DNA of 64,000 nucleotides from positions 186,001 through 250,000 of the forward strand of contig OZ287702.1 of assembly GCA_965649825.1 (NCBI GenBank), in the 5' to 3' direction. Below the pieces are notes generated by a model. That model was not told the DNA's origin. It saw nothing but the letters and a program-made list of their open reading frames with translations, and did not search any database. Position numbers and translations under genes: made by a program. This DNA is from Penicillus capitatus. Its lineage: Eukaryota > Chlorophyta. Below are positions 50,123 through 62,209 of the stretch, one piece after another; positions within the stretch are counted from its first letter, which is position 1, and each line of letters starts with the position of its first letter.

Positions 50123-50216
50123 TTTCGTCGAGCATCAATCAAAATTGCAGCAAGTATTTTTCTACGATCTTTCAATTTGCCTGTTTGTTTGGAACTTAGC
50201 ATCTTACCCATTCGTC
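50123..50216. promoter_or_regulatory. 94-bp divergent promoter region SPF1 / CNNM
   Basis: Only 94 bp separate the two divergent start codons, so both 5' UTRs and both promoters must fit here or reach into coding sequence. No TATA box or known element is evident; there is a T-rich part on the CNNM side. Confidence 0.45.
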
Positions 50217-52114
50217 ATGGGTCTCGCGTTTGACTCGACCTATGTCAACGTCCTTATCTCGGTCGGACTCGTTATTATGTCGGGTCTGTTCAGTGGATTA
50301 ACACTGGGCTTGATGAGTCTGGATATCGTCGGATTACAGATTCTGGCAGAGTCTGGTCGGCCAATTGACAGAGAACGTGCAAGTTGTGGCCTCTCTCTGT
50401 TGACCGAGGAAGTGTGAAAACAAATGATGGTGTTCAGAGAAAGTAATTCCGGTACGGAGGCATGGGAATTTGCTGCTCTGCTGCTTGCTGATTGGAAATA
50501 CGATTACCAATGGTGCACATGCGGCGTCTAAATCTGGTGATTGACGAATGTGGGGTGTTGCTTAGCTCTCCTGGCGATTTTTGCGGCGGAATTGACAAAT
50601 GGGTTTCTGGGATTGCTCATGTCGACGGGGCTCATTGTGGTTTTTGGCGAAATCACGCCACAAGCTGTGTGTTCGCGCCATGGATTGGCCATTGGAGCGC
50701 GAACCATTCTGTTGACCAAGTTGCTGATCGTACTGCTCTTTGTGGTTGCATATCCCATTTCCAAGATTCTTGACACTGTCCATGCCACATTCTCTAAGAG
50801 ATCATCGCAGACGGTTCTGTTGGCTAGGCATTGGGTAAAGAAATGGGGACCGTCTACAATAGAGAAGAACTCAAGACACTCATTAATTTGCAAGTGGACA
50901 ATCCTGATGCACAGTTGGCGTCTGGGCTGACGCAGGAGGACTCACACATCATGTCTGCTGTCTTGGATTATCGAGTGAGATGTCTGCGAGGATGTTCTGT
51001 GTGATGTGACAGGTCTTGTGCAGGATCGTTGTGTGAAGGATGTCATGACAACCATCGATCGAGTCTTCATGCTGGACAGCAACATGCGTCTGACATTTGA
51101 GACGATGCTGAAGATCTACAAATCTGGCTACACAAGGATTCCGGTCTATGAAGGAGACAAGAGCAACATCATAGGCATCCTCTATACGAAAGATCTGGTC
51201 TTGATTGATCCAGATGATGAAGTGGACATCAAGTCCGTCTTGGCATTTCATGGAATGGATCGCGTTCAGTCCGTTGCCGATGACACACGACTGCATGAGA
51301 TTCTCTCCCTCTTTAAACGCAGCTGCAGTCACTTGATGATCGCTGTGTCCAACAAAGGAAAATCTCTGTTCGGTGAGCATCTGAAACCTCGAAACTGATA
51401 GAGACGGACTTTTGTTTGTGGATGTGACAGTGACAGGTGTCATCACCCTTGAAGATGTGATCGAAGAGATCATCAATGATGAAATCGTCGATGAGAGCGA
51501 TCGATATCTTGACAACACACAACGACAGAGACCTAACCGTACGGATCGTTCAGACGGGACGGACTTCCTAAAGCTCTTCGGGCATAAGCTGAGGAAACAT
51601 AAACGTCTGAGCAGGGAAGAGATCTCTGCTGTCTGTGCCTTCCTTAAAGCAATGATGCCTGAATTCGCGGATTTCGCCGACAGTCCCCTGACGGCACTTG
51701 TGCAGAGATCTGAGGTTGTTGAGATCGATCTCCCAGAAAGAGCGACGAGCAGCATCGACTTGGATGCGTCCCTCTCGGCAGCTTCCGATGCACTCAGCTA
51801 CGAAGAACGCATCATCTACCGCCAAGGCGTCCCAAACGAAACGTTTTCCGTGATTCTGCAGGGCCACCTTGCTATTCAAGCTGGAACGGAAAAGTTTCCA
51901 TCGAATGTTGGACCGTGGAGTGTTTTAGGTCCTTTGTCCCTTCGATCTAAGAGAATGCATCGGGGAATGTGTTTTAGGAGTGATGGCACTGAAGAAAGAG
52001 TCTTACGTTCCAGATTTCAACGCCATTGCTACCAGCAGTTGCCGGATTCTGCAGATACGAAAAGATGACTTCCAGAACGCACTGAAGTTTAAAAAAGTTA
52101 GCCGGTTTCCTTGA
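50217..52114 (+). CDS. CNNM: CNNM/CorC-family divalent-metal transporter
   Basis: Membrane protein of the ancient conserved domain (ACDP/CNNM) family, implicated in Mg2+ efflux or its regulation. The DUF21 membrane domain has SGLFSGLTLGLMSLDIVGL, HGNLLLCCLLIGNT, FGEITPQAVCSRHGLAIGA and YPISKILD, then GTVYNREELKTLI. A CBS pair follows (CVKDVMTTIDRVFML, YTRIPVYEGDKSNIIGILYT, VTGVITLEDVIEEI), then a cyclic-nucleotide-binding-like C-terminus (EERIIYRQGVPNETFSVILQ ... SYVPDFNAI). Six introns were placed exactly from frame and family alignment: 50383-50437, 50513-50565, 50778-50827, 50975-51023, 51373-51430 and 51929-51977 (49-58 nt). The splice choices restore all conserved blocks without gaps. 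The stop TGA is at 52112-52114. Confidence 0.92.
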
Positions 52115-52900
52115 TCTGAAAGAAGCTTAGCAGTTCTTGCACGATTCTTTCAGGTTGGTCAGAGTAGCAGTTCCAAACTCCTTCACCGCGACAGCGATTA
52201 GGAAAAACCTTGACCACCGCGCTCTCCATCCACTCTATATCTGTTGTCCCATTGTGACATTGTGAAGGAGAGACGGTCGTCTGCGATGTTATCTTTGATT
52301 CTGTGCTTTTTTACGGTGTCTGTGTGATTGACGTTTGTTGATGTAGTCTATTGATGTTCTTTCTTTTGTTTGTTGTTTATTCTTGCACAGTCGCATTCGC
52401 TGAGGATTTGTGCGATATACCCTTCTCATTCGAAAGATCTGACATGGGAACGGTGCTTTGTGTCTCACAGAGAAAGAAGCATCCGTTTTGATCGTAGTCT
52501 GAACAATAGTGTCCCATTGCGGCGGGGCATCTGTTTCGAGAACATTCTGTTGCACGATCATGGTACAAATAACTAACAGCCCACTCTGTGATGCACCATC
52601 GTGTAGAAAGCAATGACGTAACCCATTATTCACATCCCAATCACTTATGCACTTGGAAAGGAGACAGAGACGTGCGTCAGGTATCATCACTGTCCTAGTT
52701 GATTGATCTGTACGCAGAGTCTTCTCTCATCGGACGTCATTCCATCACGAAGTTTCCCGAATCATCGCGTCGTTTCCGCGTTGTTGATGTAGCCATTCGG
52801 TATTCCTCGAAACGTACATACATGCCTTACGTTGCATTGCTGTTCAGGTGACGATGTCTGTACCAGAATGGAAAGGTATACGGCATCTTGACGTTGTCGG
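52115..52900. other. Intergenic region, no gene recognised
   Basis: About 790 bp between the CNNM stop and the FES1 start on the same strand. Frames here, including the minus frame 52289-52690, are short and compositionally odd, without similarity or linked exons. The region is somewhat T-rich after 52300. It should contain the CNNM 3' UTR and FES1 promoter. Confidence 0.45.
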
Positions 52901-53943
52901 ATGGACAGCACTGTGAAATGGCTGCTGTACAGGATTGTTCGAATGGACGATGCGTCACAGCGACGGGACACGCATTTCGGAGTTGAGGCAGACGGAAATT
53001 GATCCAACAAAGATGGCCTGGTTGCAAGACGTCCTCACCAACTACGTCCAAGATCTCACTGGCAAACTTCGAGAAATCAAAACAGCATTCGAAGAACCTG
53101 AAAACGCAGCAATCAGTCTTCAACACCAAGAGGCACTGTTGGAGGAACTGCAAGAAATTGTGGAAGATATCGATCAAGCAAAAAGTGGCATCGACCTGCA
53201 ATGCATCCTCGCCTTTGAATACCATCGTCTGCAGATCTGCATCTGATTGGAGGACTCCCAATGCTGATGGATATTTTGGAGAGTGGTCACGAGAATCTCA
53301 AGTGGAGAGCGGCAGAGGTTGTGGCGACATGTGTGCAGAACAACCCTTCCGTTCAGCAAGTCCATCACATTCTGCATCTCACAGCAACAACAGATCACAC
53401 GTCTTTTATCCTCAGGCGTTCTTTGAGGAAGGGATCCTACCCAGAGTTCTATCCATTGCGCAGAGCACACACAATATTTGTCGATTGAAAGGATGGATGG
53501 CTGTCTCGTGCCTCGTTCGAAACTTTGAACCTGCCTACCGAGCATTTCTCGAGGCAGATGGCTTCGAATGCTTGCTGTCGAGTTTGGATCTTGATGATGT
53601 TCGATTGCAGCGGCGGTGTTTGTTTCTCCTTGAGTACCTCCTCTCACAGCAATTGGAACAGCACCTGGCTGATCTGCAGCAGGAGAAAGAATTTCAGAAA
53701 CTGATACGCTTTATGAGCTCAGAAGATGTGGACGTTCGAGAAAACGCGCTGAAGGTCCTGTGTGTCATGGTCAAGAGCTCTCGGGGAAGAACTTTTCTCC
53801 AAAAGCATTCAGCGTTTCGGCAATCTCTGCACAGAGAGGGAGTCGTTTTGGAGAATCTTACAGATGATGAGAAGGAATGCCGTTCATCCGAAGTGCAATG
53901 GCACGGCCATCTCAAAGAGGCAGTACTCGAAGATCGCGTCTAA
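52901..53943 (+). CDS. FES1: Hsp70 nucleotide-exchange factor Fes1 / HspBP1
   Basis: Cytosolic armadillo-type nucleotide-exchange factor that releases ADP from Hsp70. After splicing, the N-terminus reads MDSTVKWLL and then DPTKMAWLQDVL. The conserved core follows: EALLEELQEIVEDIDQAKN, then LHLIGGLPMLMDILESG, LKWRAAEVVATCVQNNPSVQ, RLKGWMAVSCLVRNFEPAYR, RRCLFLLEYLLSQ and VRENALKVLCVM, all typical of the HspBP1/Fes1 armadillo repeats. Two introns were placed exactly: 52927-52960 (34 nt) and 53185-53234 (50 nt); another lies near 53345-53415. The length of about 310 residues is normal. Its stop is 87 bp from the stop of the convergent B9-Ig gene. Confidence 0.88.
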
Positions 53944-54030
53944 CAAACAGAAAACGCATCCACATCTCAGTCTTTCGGTGTAGAATCCTGAAAACGGGCC
54001 CCTTCTCCAATACGGCTTGCGTGGTGCACT

Positions 54031-55461
54031 TCACGCTGTTGTTTTCTTGGCACCATGACGTGTAAGCGACATGTCGAAGACAGGCAATTCCCCTCTGCCA
54101 TACAATGCATATGAGTGTTTGTCTCCACTGAAGGGGCTGTTATTCTGAATACCTGCGTTTGAGATCTTGCAATGGTATGTGCCCTTGTTGAGTTTGCTAA
54201 CGTTCTCGATTCGAAGTGTCTTGAGAGTGGCAGTATCCGAAGTTAACTTCGTGGAACCTTTGTACCACTGGTAGTGAAACGTGCCGCTTCCCTGTGACTA
54301 AAATCTGGAGAAAACTGCCAAAGGAAAGCGCATTGACCTTTGCCAGGACTTTAAGGACGGCGGCATGTCCCTCTTTGACGCGAATATCGGAGGGAGGTTG
54401 TCGGACGATGTGTGGTGGGCTGAGATTTTCATTCACAACTGGCATCGCCCATTCACTCCCACGTGCCTCTTCCATTCTTCTCTCGGCCCGTTGCAAGACA
54501 GCAATCAATCCTGGATCTTTGAAATCCTCGAGATCCCCCTAAACACAGATCTGTCTTCAGGATTTGGAAATTCGATATCTGTGCACGGTGTACGATTGCA
54601 CAGGTCTTCTTCGTCTGAATCAACTTGCGGTTCTCTTCGTTGTATCGCTGAACAGCGCAGTTCAGGATGACCTGCAAAGAACGCTCGTTCGCAGAAAGAG
54701 CGATTGGCCACGAACGAGACTTGTATCGAACCGCCTGGCATTGTGCGTATGCCTCTCTGTCTGAGTTTCTCTGGAAGATCTTTCTCTCCGAGTCCAAACG
54801 CTTTCGATTCCAGTTCGATGCTCGCACCCATCCATCTATGTTTCCATCGTTCGACACCTGTCGCTGAACAGAGAAGCGCGACGGATGCCACTCTCTAAAA
54901 AAGAATGTGAGATACCAACGGGCTTCCAGGTTTGCACATCCACTCGGTGGTGACCGACACGCAATGCCAGCGTGGCATATCCTTCGCAAACCTCCCGGCC
55001 GCCTCGCCGGCAGCTGTAGACCTGCCGGCGAAGGGCGATGCCTTGCAATACATAAAACGAGAGGGAGACTTTCAAAAGAAGAAGAGGCCAGTTGAAGTGG
55101 CCAGGATCCTCTTCCGTTTCCAACATAACCTCGATAGGGTGTGCAAAGTGCGCCACGTTTCCTGCTCCTTTCACCGTCGATCGTTGTCGCATAACGGTGG
55201 AAGATGGAGTACATCCCTGTACACTGTTTGTAGCTACGCGCTTATTGTCAAAGAGATCACTGTCGTGGCGGGCCGAGTATGAAATGCACATCCGCTGCGG
55301 CTTTTCCACAATTGCTGATCGTATAAAAACGCGTATTCGACAAAGAGACGACGCTGGCGTCCGAAATGCCGAACAGACTGTATACTGCAGAGCACTGCTA
55401 GCCTCACAGCATCTGGCAATGCGCCACCTGGTATCGATCTCCGTCGCTTCTGTCTAGCCAT
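54031..55461 (-). CDS. B9-domain ciliary transition-zone protein fused to an immunoglobulin-like domain
   Basis: The N-terminal two thirds form a B9 domain (a C2-like fold of MKS1/B9D1/B9D2 of the ciliary transition zone): RRLFVEYAFLYD, HFAHPIEVMLETEEDPGHFN, WPLLLLKVS, VCEGYATLALRVGHHRVDVQ, TWKPVG and RGIRTMPGGSIQVSF. The wording is closest to MKS1. After introns at 54672-54711 (40 nt) and 54539-54593 (55 nt) the same gene continues through an acidic helical linker (GDLEDFKDPGLIAVLQRAER). An I-set-like Ig domain follows: PPSDIRVKEGHAAVLKVLAK, then a 40-nt intron 54298-54337, then FHYQWYKGSTKLTSD, LRIENVSKLNKGTYHCKISN. The core Trp and the Tyr-x-Cys are present, but the B-strand cysteine is replaced, as in intracellular Ig domains. 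No signal peptide. The start at 55461 is the first ATG of the exon carrying the B9 start. Confidence 0.72.
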
Positions 55462-55799
55462 CTATCTGTGCATGCGTCTTGCCTGGTGGAGGAACGAAGG
55501 CTTGTGTCATGTGACTAAGCGAAGAAGCATCATGCCACTGTGCTGTGCGAGACGCTTCCATCTTCCGAGTGGGTCTCGTCGTTGACGCGTTTCGTCATGC
55601 GACATTGATGTGACAGCAACGCTCATGTTCAGAAGCGCACCTGCGTCCATTCATGCACACGATAGACTCCGAGACATCCTCTCATGGATGCAGGAAGCGT
55701 CGACGAGCGATCGCGATCGACAGTGTACATGACCTTTCTTGCGGCGAAAGAGTAGCGAATACAGGGGTCAATGTCGAAAAGGAGACCATAGATCTGAGG
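55462..55799. other. Intergenic region upstream of the B9-Ig gene
   Basis: About 340 bp between the B9-Ig start and the stop of the kinase gene, both on the minus strand. The plus-strand frame beginning at 55653 is antisense to the kinase C-terminus and is taken as chance. One GATGTGAC octamer occurs at about 55607. No other element is seen. Confidence 0.4.
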
Positions 55800-57404
55800 C
55801 TAGGCATGGCTGAACTGTCGAGAATTCGTTTGGAAACAGAAACTCTTAGAAAGGCGCTTCTTCAACGAGATCGGCGAATTCTTTTGATGGTTCAGTGGCA
55901 TGAGCTTGAATGCAGTTCTGTTCTGGTCGATGCTCGGTTGCTGTCTGAGAAGCGGCAGAGAGATCGTTTCGCCTTCGGCGTTCTGAGATTGCAACGAAAT
56001 CTTGTGACCGATCAATGGTTCAATCTCTTTACTCGACAAGCGTCGCGGGACAAATGGCTGCGGCTCCATCACCGCCGTTTTCTGAGACGATGTCCGACCG
56101 AGTGCTCGACTCTTCTGAGTATGCTGTTGTCCATAACTAATGACATTCGGCGACAGACCAAGACTCGATCGCCGACGATTCAATTCCTTTGAAGCCATTC
56201 GCGAGGATGATGACAAAGAGGGCGGCGGTCGAATGGCGCTTTGGAAGTAAGGATGCTGTAGGCATTCGATCGCCGTCGGTCGTTTTCGAGGATCCCATTG
56301 ACACGTCGCCGCAATGAGATCGATGGCATCCGTCGATGCGTGTTTGATCAGTTTGCTCAGAGGCGTTGGAGCCATCCGGGGAAAACGGAACTTCATGGCA
56401 GCCGCCAACTTCACTCCGTCTGGCCACGACTGCTCCGTTGGCGTCCCCAGCAAACAACACGTTCGATATATCTGGTCCGCCTAAAAACCACCACCACCCC
56501 GATACACACGCCTCCTTCTATGAAATCACACTTCGGAATTTCCTGGCAGGAGTGGCCGTAGCGTATAAAGTTCCGAGAGAATCGCGCCCATGGCAAAGAT
56601 GTCAATGGGCGGTCCATAGTAAGGCGACCTCAGCAACACCTCCGGCGCCCGATACCTGACCAGTCATAGATCGTTCAACGCGTCGTCGAGTGCCTGGCGT
56701 CTACCAGCGAGTCGACACGTAGTCGGTGAATGGAGGCCGAGAGCGTATCTCTTTTGCCAATCCAAAATCCGCGATCTTCACCGTGTCCTTCGTAATCAAC
56801 AGATTCTCTAACCACCTCACATGTCGTCACGTATGTCATACATACTCTTTGATCCAGCGACACCTGGTTTCATGTCGCGATGGAAGTAGCCTGTTTTGTG
56901 AATGTAGGCCAGTCCCTGGAATACTTGATAACACCAGGAACGTATGCGCGACTCGGGAAAGTATTTTCGCCGATCCTTCATCATCTGGTAGAGATTGTAC
57001 TCCTGCAAGCATCTTCGGCCGATTGGCTGTTCGACAGACAGCAATGGTACCATGTGTTCGAAGACGAAATGCAGTTCGTCGTTCTCTCGAATGACTTCTT
57101 TGAGTCGGACAATAAAGGAGCTCCTCATGCGTTTCAGCGACTTTACTTCGCGCAGATTCATGCATTCTTCCCAGCAATAGTACTTTCGCTTCATTGTCTT
57201 GATGGCAACCTGCTGCTGGACGCGTGCACTCTGTGGCGACGTTTGGATACTGTGTGTGATGACACGCACCACTTCTTGCGTCTCACGGTTCACTGCTCGC
57301 CATACACTGCCGTAAGTACCGTCTCCGAGCAGCTCTAGCACGCGATATCTGCATCAGCAGAGGCCCAGTCGTGGAGAAACGACAGAGACGGGAGACTTGT
57401 TCAT
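55800..57404 (-). CDS. MAK/ICK/MOK-type (RCK family) ciliary protein kinase
   Basis: Ser/Thr kinase of the CMGC group; family members limit cilium length and regulate intraflagellar transport. An initial mini-exon of 8 nt (ATG at 57404) is joined by a 48-nt intron (57349-57396) to give [19 protein letters not shown], exactly the family start. [11 protein letters not shown] holds the ATP-binding lysine. [48 protein letters not shown] and GYFHRDMKP (catalytic HRD) follow. The activation loop has the MAK-type TDY motif ([14 protein letters not shown]), with an intron at 56656-56704 inside the following Trp codon. Then come [20 protein letters not shown] and [20 protein letters not shown]. The C-terminal ~150 residues are polar and Ser-rich and do not match other members. 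Confidence 0.9.
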
Positions 57405-57598
57405 TGCTATCCAAGCGGATATTGCACAGACACGTTCGAGATCCGCCTCTGCTAAGCGCAAAAGTGCATGAAGCGGCGTTGCCGACGACGACGATGCTCA
57501 AGTCAGAAACACATCTAAATGCGAGATCGTCGTCGAGAAAGTCAGACAACATAGCCCAGTACGTTCGCGTCCAATATCAAGACCGTTCGATATTTCAG

Positions 57599-60500
57599 TC
57601 AAGCGGATTCCATCAGACGTTGATACTCAATGACACTGCCACCGACACGATACGGAACACCTGTTGTGATCTCACCCCCGGCCTCTTCTGAATCCATACC
57701 GCTATCGCCAGAGCTTTCATTGAGTTTGCCGAAACCACCTCCTCCAGGACTGTGGATCACGATGGAATCGCCAGGACCGACGTCCACCTCAGCCTTGCCT
57801 CCTAGAAACGAAACAGCGGCTGTGCAAGTGTATGTGCGATGTGACGTCGCGTACCGATGCTGATGACTCTGCCATCGTGGGTCTTTAGCAGATTCAAGCC
57901 GGGCATACCAGATGCGCCGCCCAGCAGACCAAATGGACGTATCGCTCTCCGTTCGGATAGAATGCATGCCGTCACTGGTCTCAGAAACTCCACCTGTGCC
58001 AGGCAAACAGTCAGTCATATATATACATGCGCGAGCGATTTGCGCCGGGTGGGGTGTCTCACTTCTCGGACGATACCATCTCCTCCACTGTTCTTTCCAC
58101 GGCCTCCCGAATGGCGTCTCAGATGAAAGCGTCTGAGAACAACGGGATAACGTTGCTCCAAGATCTCTGGATCTGTAATGCGGGTATTTGTCATGTGTGT
58201 CTGCACACCGCTGCGTCCATTCCAGTCAGGGCCTGCCCCTGCTCCGCCACCAATGGTCTCGTAATACACTGTAGATGCATCTCCAACCGTGAAGTTATTC
58301 ATGCATCCCTAACATTCCTTCCCACTTTTCAATAAGAATCGGGAGATGGATGGTACTTGAGATGCAGCTGCAGCTGAAAAAGCCTTCAGCACGACATCTG
58401 TCACTCGCTGACTTGTCAAGACGTTTCCGCCACAGACAGCGGCGTTTTCTGATGGACTCAAGATGCTGGATGGTGGCAGGATGATGGTGATTGGCTCCAG
58501 ACATCCCTGATTCAATGGAATGTCGCGTTTGACCATGCATCTCAAGGAATAGATAATGGCAGAATAGGTCACGGCCGGAGGTGCATTACAGTTGCCCAGG
58601 ACCTCTGGACCCGTCCCTGTGAAATCAAATTCTGCACTGCCAGTCGATCGATCGATGGTGACAGTGAGATGAATGGGCGTGCCATCGTCCATCTGATCCG
58701 AGGCGCTGACAGAACCAATCTCAGGAAGCCCTTCTGACAAAGAGAACCTCTTGAGCATTTCGCGGACCGTCTCTTCTGCATGTTTCCGGATATGATGCAT
58801 GTATGCGTGTACAACTGCGAGAGAATAAATCTCCATCAATTCGCGGATGAGCACAATGCCCTGATTGTTTGCAGCCACTTGAGCTCTGAGATCGGACAGG
58901 TTATCCGACAAACAGCGAGCATCCTTCAGCAGGGCTCGCATCCCGTCTTCCTGAAACAAAGGCCATGATGACGCATTTCAAAGCTGCTGGAGATGCCAGG
59001 ACCTGAAAGGTGACGGTACCATCGGGACTGCGCTTGACAAGTTTGTAGCTGATGATGTGTGCGCCTTCATCGCTGAGGGACTTGGATTGTGGAGGCATCG
59101 AACCCGGTGTCATTCCTCCGATATCGGCATGATGTCCTCGAGAGGCGACAAAGAAAACGATCTGGTCGTTTGAAAAGACAGGAGTGATGACTGTGATATC
59201 CGGCAGATGGCTGCCACCAGCCATGGGATGATTAGACACCAAAACATCGCCATCGTGCAAACCTTCTTCGTGGCCAGGTCCATTAACGCCATAGTAGGCT
59301 ATCTGATATCACGTAGAGCGGCAATGAAAGGGTATCATAAGCGAGATTATACCTGGAATTTGACAGCTTCAGACATGGCTCCCAGATGGACAGGCAGATG
59401 GGGAGCATTGGCAACAAGCCCGCCATCTGGACTGAACAATGCACAAGAGTAGTCCAATCGCTCTTTAATGTTGATCGACACCGAGGTTCGTTGCAATGTA
59501 CGGCCCATCTGTTCAGCAATACTCATAAACCTGCACGCAAGAGTGAATCTCCGTAAGCATGCCCATTTCACTGGCCATTCACCTGTGTGAGAAAATAGCC
59601 AACTGTATGGGGTCACTCTTTTCGCCGTACAGATGTGATGGTGCTTTTTGAGCTGAGACATCAATGCGAACATTCTTCGCTTCTGTCAAGAACGCAGTGC
59701 ATTCAGGCTCGACCACAATGGAAGTGATATCGTCGATGAGCAACGCAGGACCGGAAACGGAACAAAGGGGTGAGAGTTTTGCCATTTCGTATATCGGCGT
59801 ATCCACGAAACCAGTCTCTTCAAAATAGACCATCTGGGAACCACTTGATTCCATCTCCTTCTCTGCCAGTCACGAGACCACATCACTAAGCCAATCGTTT
59901 CTTCCCATAGCCCTTACTTACCCTTTGATGGCGTCTCTTCTGTGGTTGAGGTGATGATTCGCGTTTTCCCATAGGCTCGAACACGGGCATCATCGATGAG
60001 GATCTCCCGGTCCAATGTAAAGCCGAACTCTTTCTTGTATCTCTGTCGAAAACTCTGGGAGAATTCTTCGTTCGATTCTTCCACCATTATGGCCACATCT
60101 GTTCCACGATATCGCAGATTCAGATAGCGTTCGATGTCGATGGCGTCTTCTTTGAATCCCTATATTCTGTTATGAAGGTAGGCAGTGCTGCACACGACAG
60201 TTCCACCTTGTTAAGCAAAGCCTGACGGGCTTTGGATTCGAGTGCATCGAGCTGAGCCATCGCCTGCGAAGCTCTTTCTTGCAAGTCGCCATCAAATGGA
60301 CACTGCTCCTCATGCACAACATCTGCAACGCCCATGCCCACTGCCGACAGAATACTTGAGTATTTGTGAATAAACACCGTCGGAATGCCCAGAGCCCTGG
60401 CCAGAGCACAAGCATGCTGTCCACCGGCTCCGCCAAAAGAAGACAGAATGTGTTTGGTTATGTCATGCCCCTGAAACAGACGATCGATCCATGGATCCCT

Positions 60501-62209
60501 GTCAAGCAAAGCATGCCTTCATCTGTGTTAGAGCACGGATCGGCCGAGACATAGTTTCATTGGCCACCCTGATGCATCCCATCGCCACTTCTTCCAGCGA
60601 TTTTGGTGACTGGCCCTGTTGTTGACCATGCCGATTCACCTCTTCTGTCAATTTTTCAAAAGCAGCACAGGCACCTTGCACGTCTAAGGGTTCGTTCTCG
60701 TCCGGGCCAAAGATCTTGGGGAAGTAGTCAGGGACAATGCGTCCCAAAACGACATTGGCATCTGTGATCGTCAGCGGACCACCCTTCTTATAACAAACAG
60801 GACCTGGATGTGCTCCAGCCGACTCTGGCCCGACCATCAGCATTCCTGAGCGAAAAAAGATGCGACTGCCGCCTCCTGCTGCGACGGTGTTGATATCAAG
60901 CTGTGGTGCCTGTATCGCAATGCCAGCTGTGATGCTCTCGAAGACATGCTCATATCGTCCATCGTAGCGAGACACATCCGTTGACGTGCCTCCCATATCA
61001 AATCCAATAATCTAACACATCACCCGGCAACAAGAATTGCTGTCTTCTCTCCGACTAACATTGAAAGACCTGCAGATTGGGTGGACACCCTTTCCATTTT
61101 GTCAGATTGGCATAGCCAACGTAACCTCCTGCCGGTCCAGAGAGAATTGCCTTGTGTCCAGAGAAGTCCTGTACATGGGCCAGTCCGCCGTCCGACTGCA
61201 TGAAGAGGACCTGCACGTTCTCCAGACCCTCGTCAAATCCCGCTTTGAATCCATCGATGTATCGTTTGATATGGGGAGTGAGATACGCATCCGCAGCTGC
61301 TGTGAATCCCCGAGGCACCATTTTGACCATCGGCATGACTCGATGTGACAGCGAGATCTGAGTAAATCCGATCTCTTCTGCTAACTGCCCGATTTCGATT
61401 TCATGATCCGGGAAGACGGCTGCGTGCTTCAACACCACGGCTAGACTGCGGATTCCTTGCTTGAACACGCTTTGCAGCTCCCCTCTGAGCGACTCCAGAT
61501 CAACAGGTGATGTGACATATCCTTTCTCCCCTGTCACACCCTCCACGATTGGCACGTCCATGTAGTGCCTACGTCACCAGGCGGATATTGTATCCTGTGA
61601 TGTGACAGCACGGCATTGTACTTGGGATCTGCAAACTGTGCAAGGCGAATTTGCTCTTCGACTTCCACCACCTTCTCGTACAGCACATCTGGGCACCGGA
61701 TGCTCAGATCAAAGATATCTGGCCGAGACTAAGCCACCCATTCCGTCAAAGGAGGCAGATTGGATGACAGCACCTGATTTCCAATGAAGAGCAGATCGCG
61801 GAATCCCTTTGAAACAACCAAAGCCATGCGTTCTCCTTTCCGCTCTAGCAATGCATTTGTGGCAACAGTGGTGCCCATTCGGATTGAGAAAATGCGCGAG
61901 GTATCGATGGGGACATCCCTCTTGATCTCCATCCCCAGTTCTTCCTCCAAAATTCTCCGAATCCCTTCAATAGGTGCATCTGCATAATGGCTCGGATCTT
62001 CGGAGAGCAGTTTCAGTGTTCTGCACGAACATACATCGATGGATCTGATGTCCCATCGTCGATCACCTGTAACGAGCATCGCCTTTCTTATCTGTCACCT
62101 GCAAAGAAGGCGTCTGTAACCGTTTGGAAGATTACCCTTCTTGGCATACCGCTGCAAAAACGTCTGTGAAAGTGCCACCGCGATCGATGCAGAAGCTGAA
62201 GTCTCGCAT
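57599..62209 (-). CDS. OPLAH: 5-oxoprolinase (ATP-hydrolysing), HyuA-HyuB type
   Basis: Cytosolic enzyme of the gamma-glutamyl cycle that converts 5-oxo-L-proline plus ATP to glutamate. The ATG at 62209 starts [16 protein letters not shown], the family N-terminus. A 51-nt intron (62099-62149) follows, and then [20 protein letters not shown] and [20 protein letters not shown]. The HyuA part continues with [19 protein letters not shown] and [40 protein letters not shown]. The HyuB part has [40 protein letters not shown] and, at the C-terminus, the glycine-rich [11 protein letters not shown]. The expected size of about 1,280 residues after intron removal agrees with the eukaryotic fused enzyme. 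Introns occur near 61730, 61600, 61020, 60510, 60170, 59910, 59560, 59330, 58950, 58310, 58020 and 57830. Confidence 0.93.

Noticed and set aside
51004-51023. Use of GATGTGACAG as the CNNM intron 3' splice site at about 51012
   Set aside because: Splicing there gives the wrong phase; the acceptor eleven bases downstream (ending TTGTGCAG) restores the conserved CVKDVM segment in frame.
55653-56192. A 179-codon plus-strand open frame
   Set aside because: It lies opposite the C-terminal exon of the MAK-type kinase, whose frame continues with catalytic-domain similarity; no independent evidence for the plus frame.
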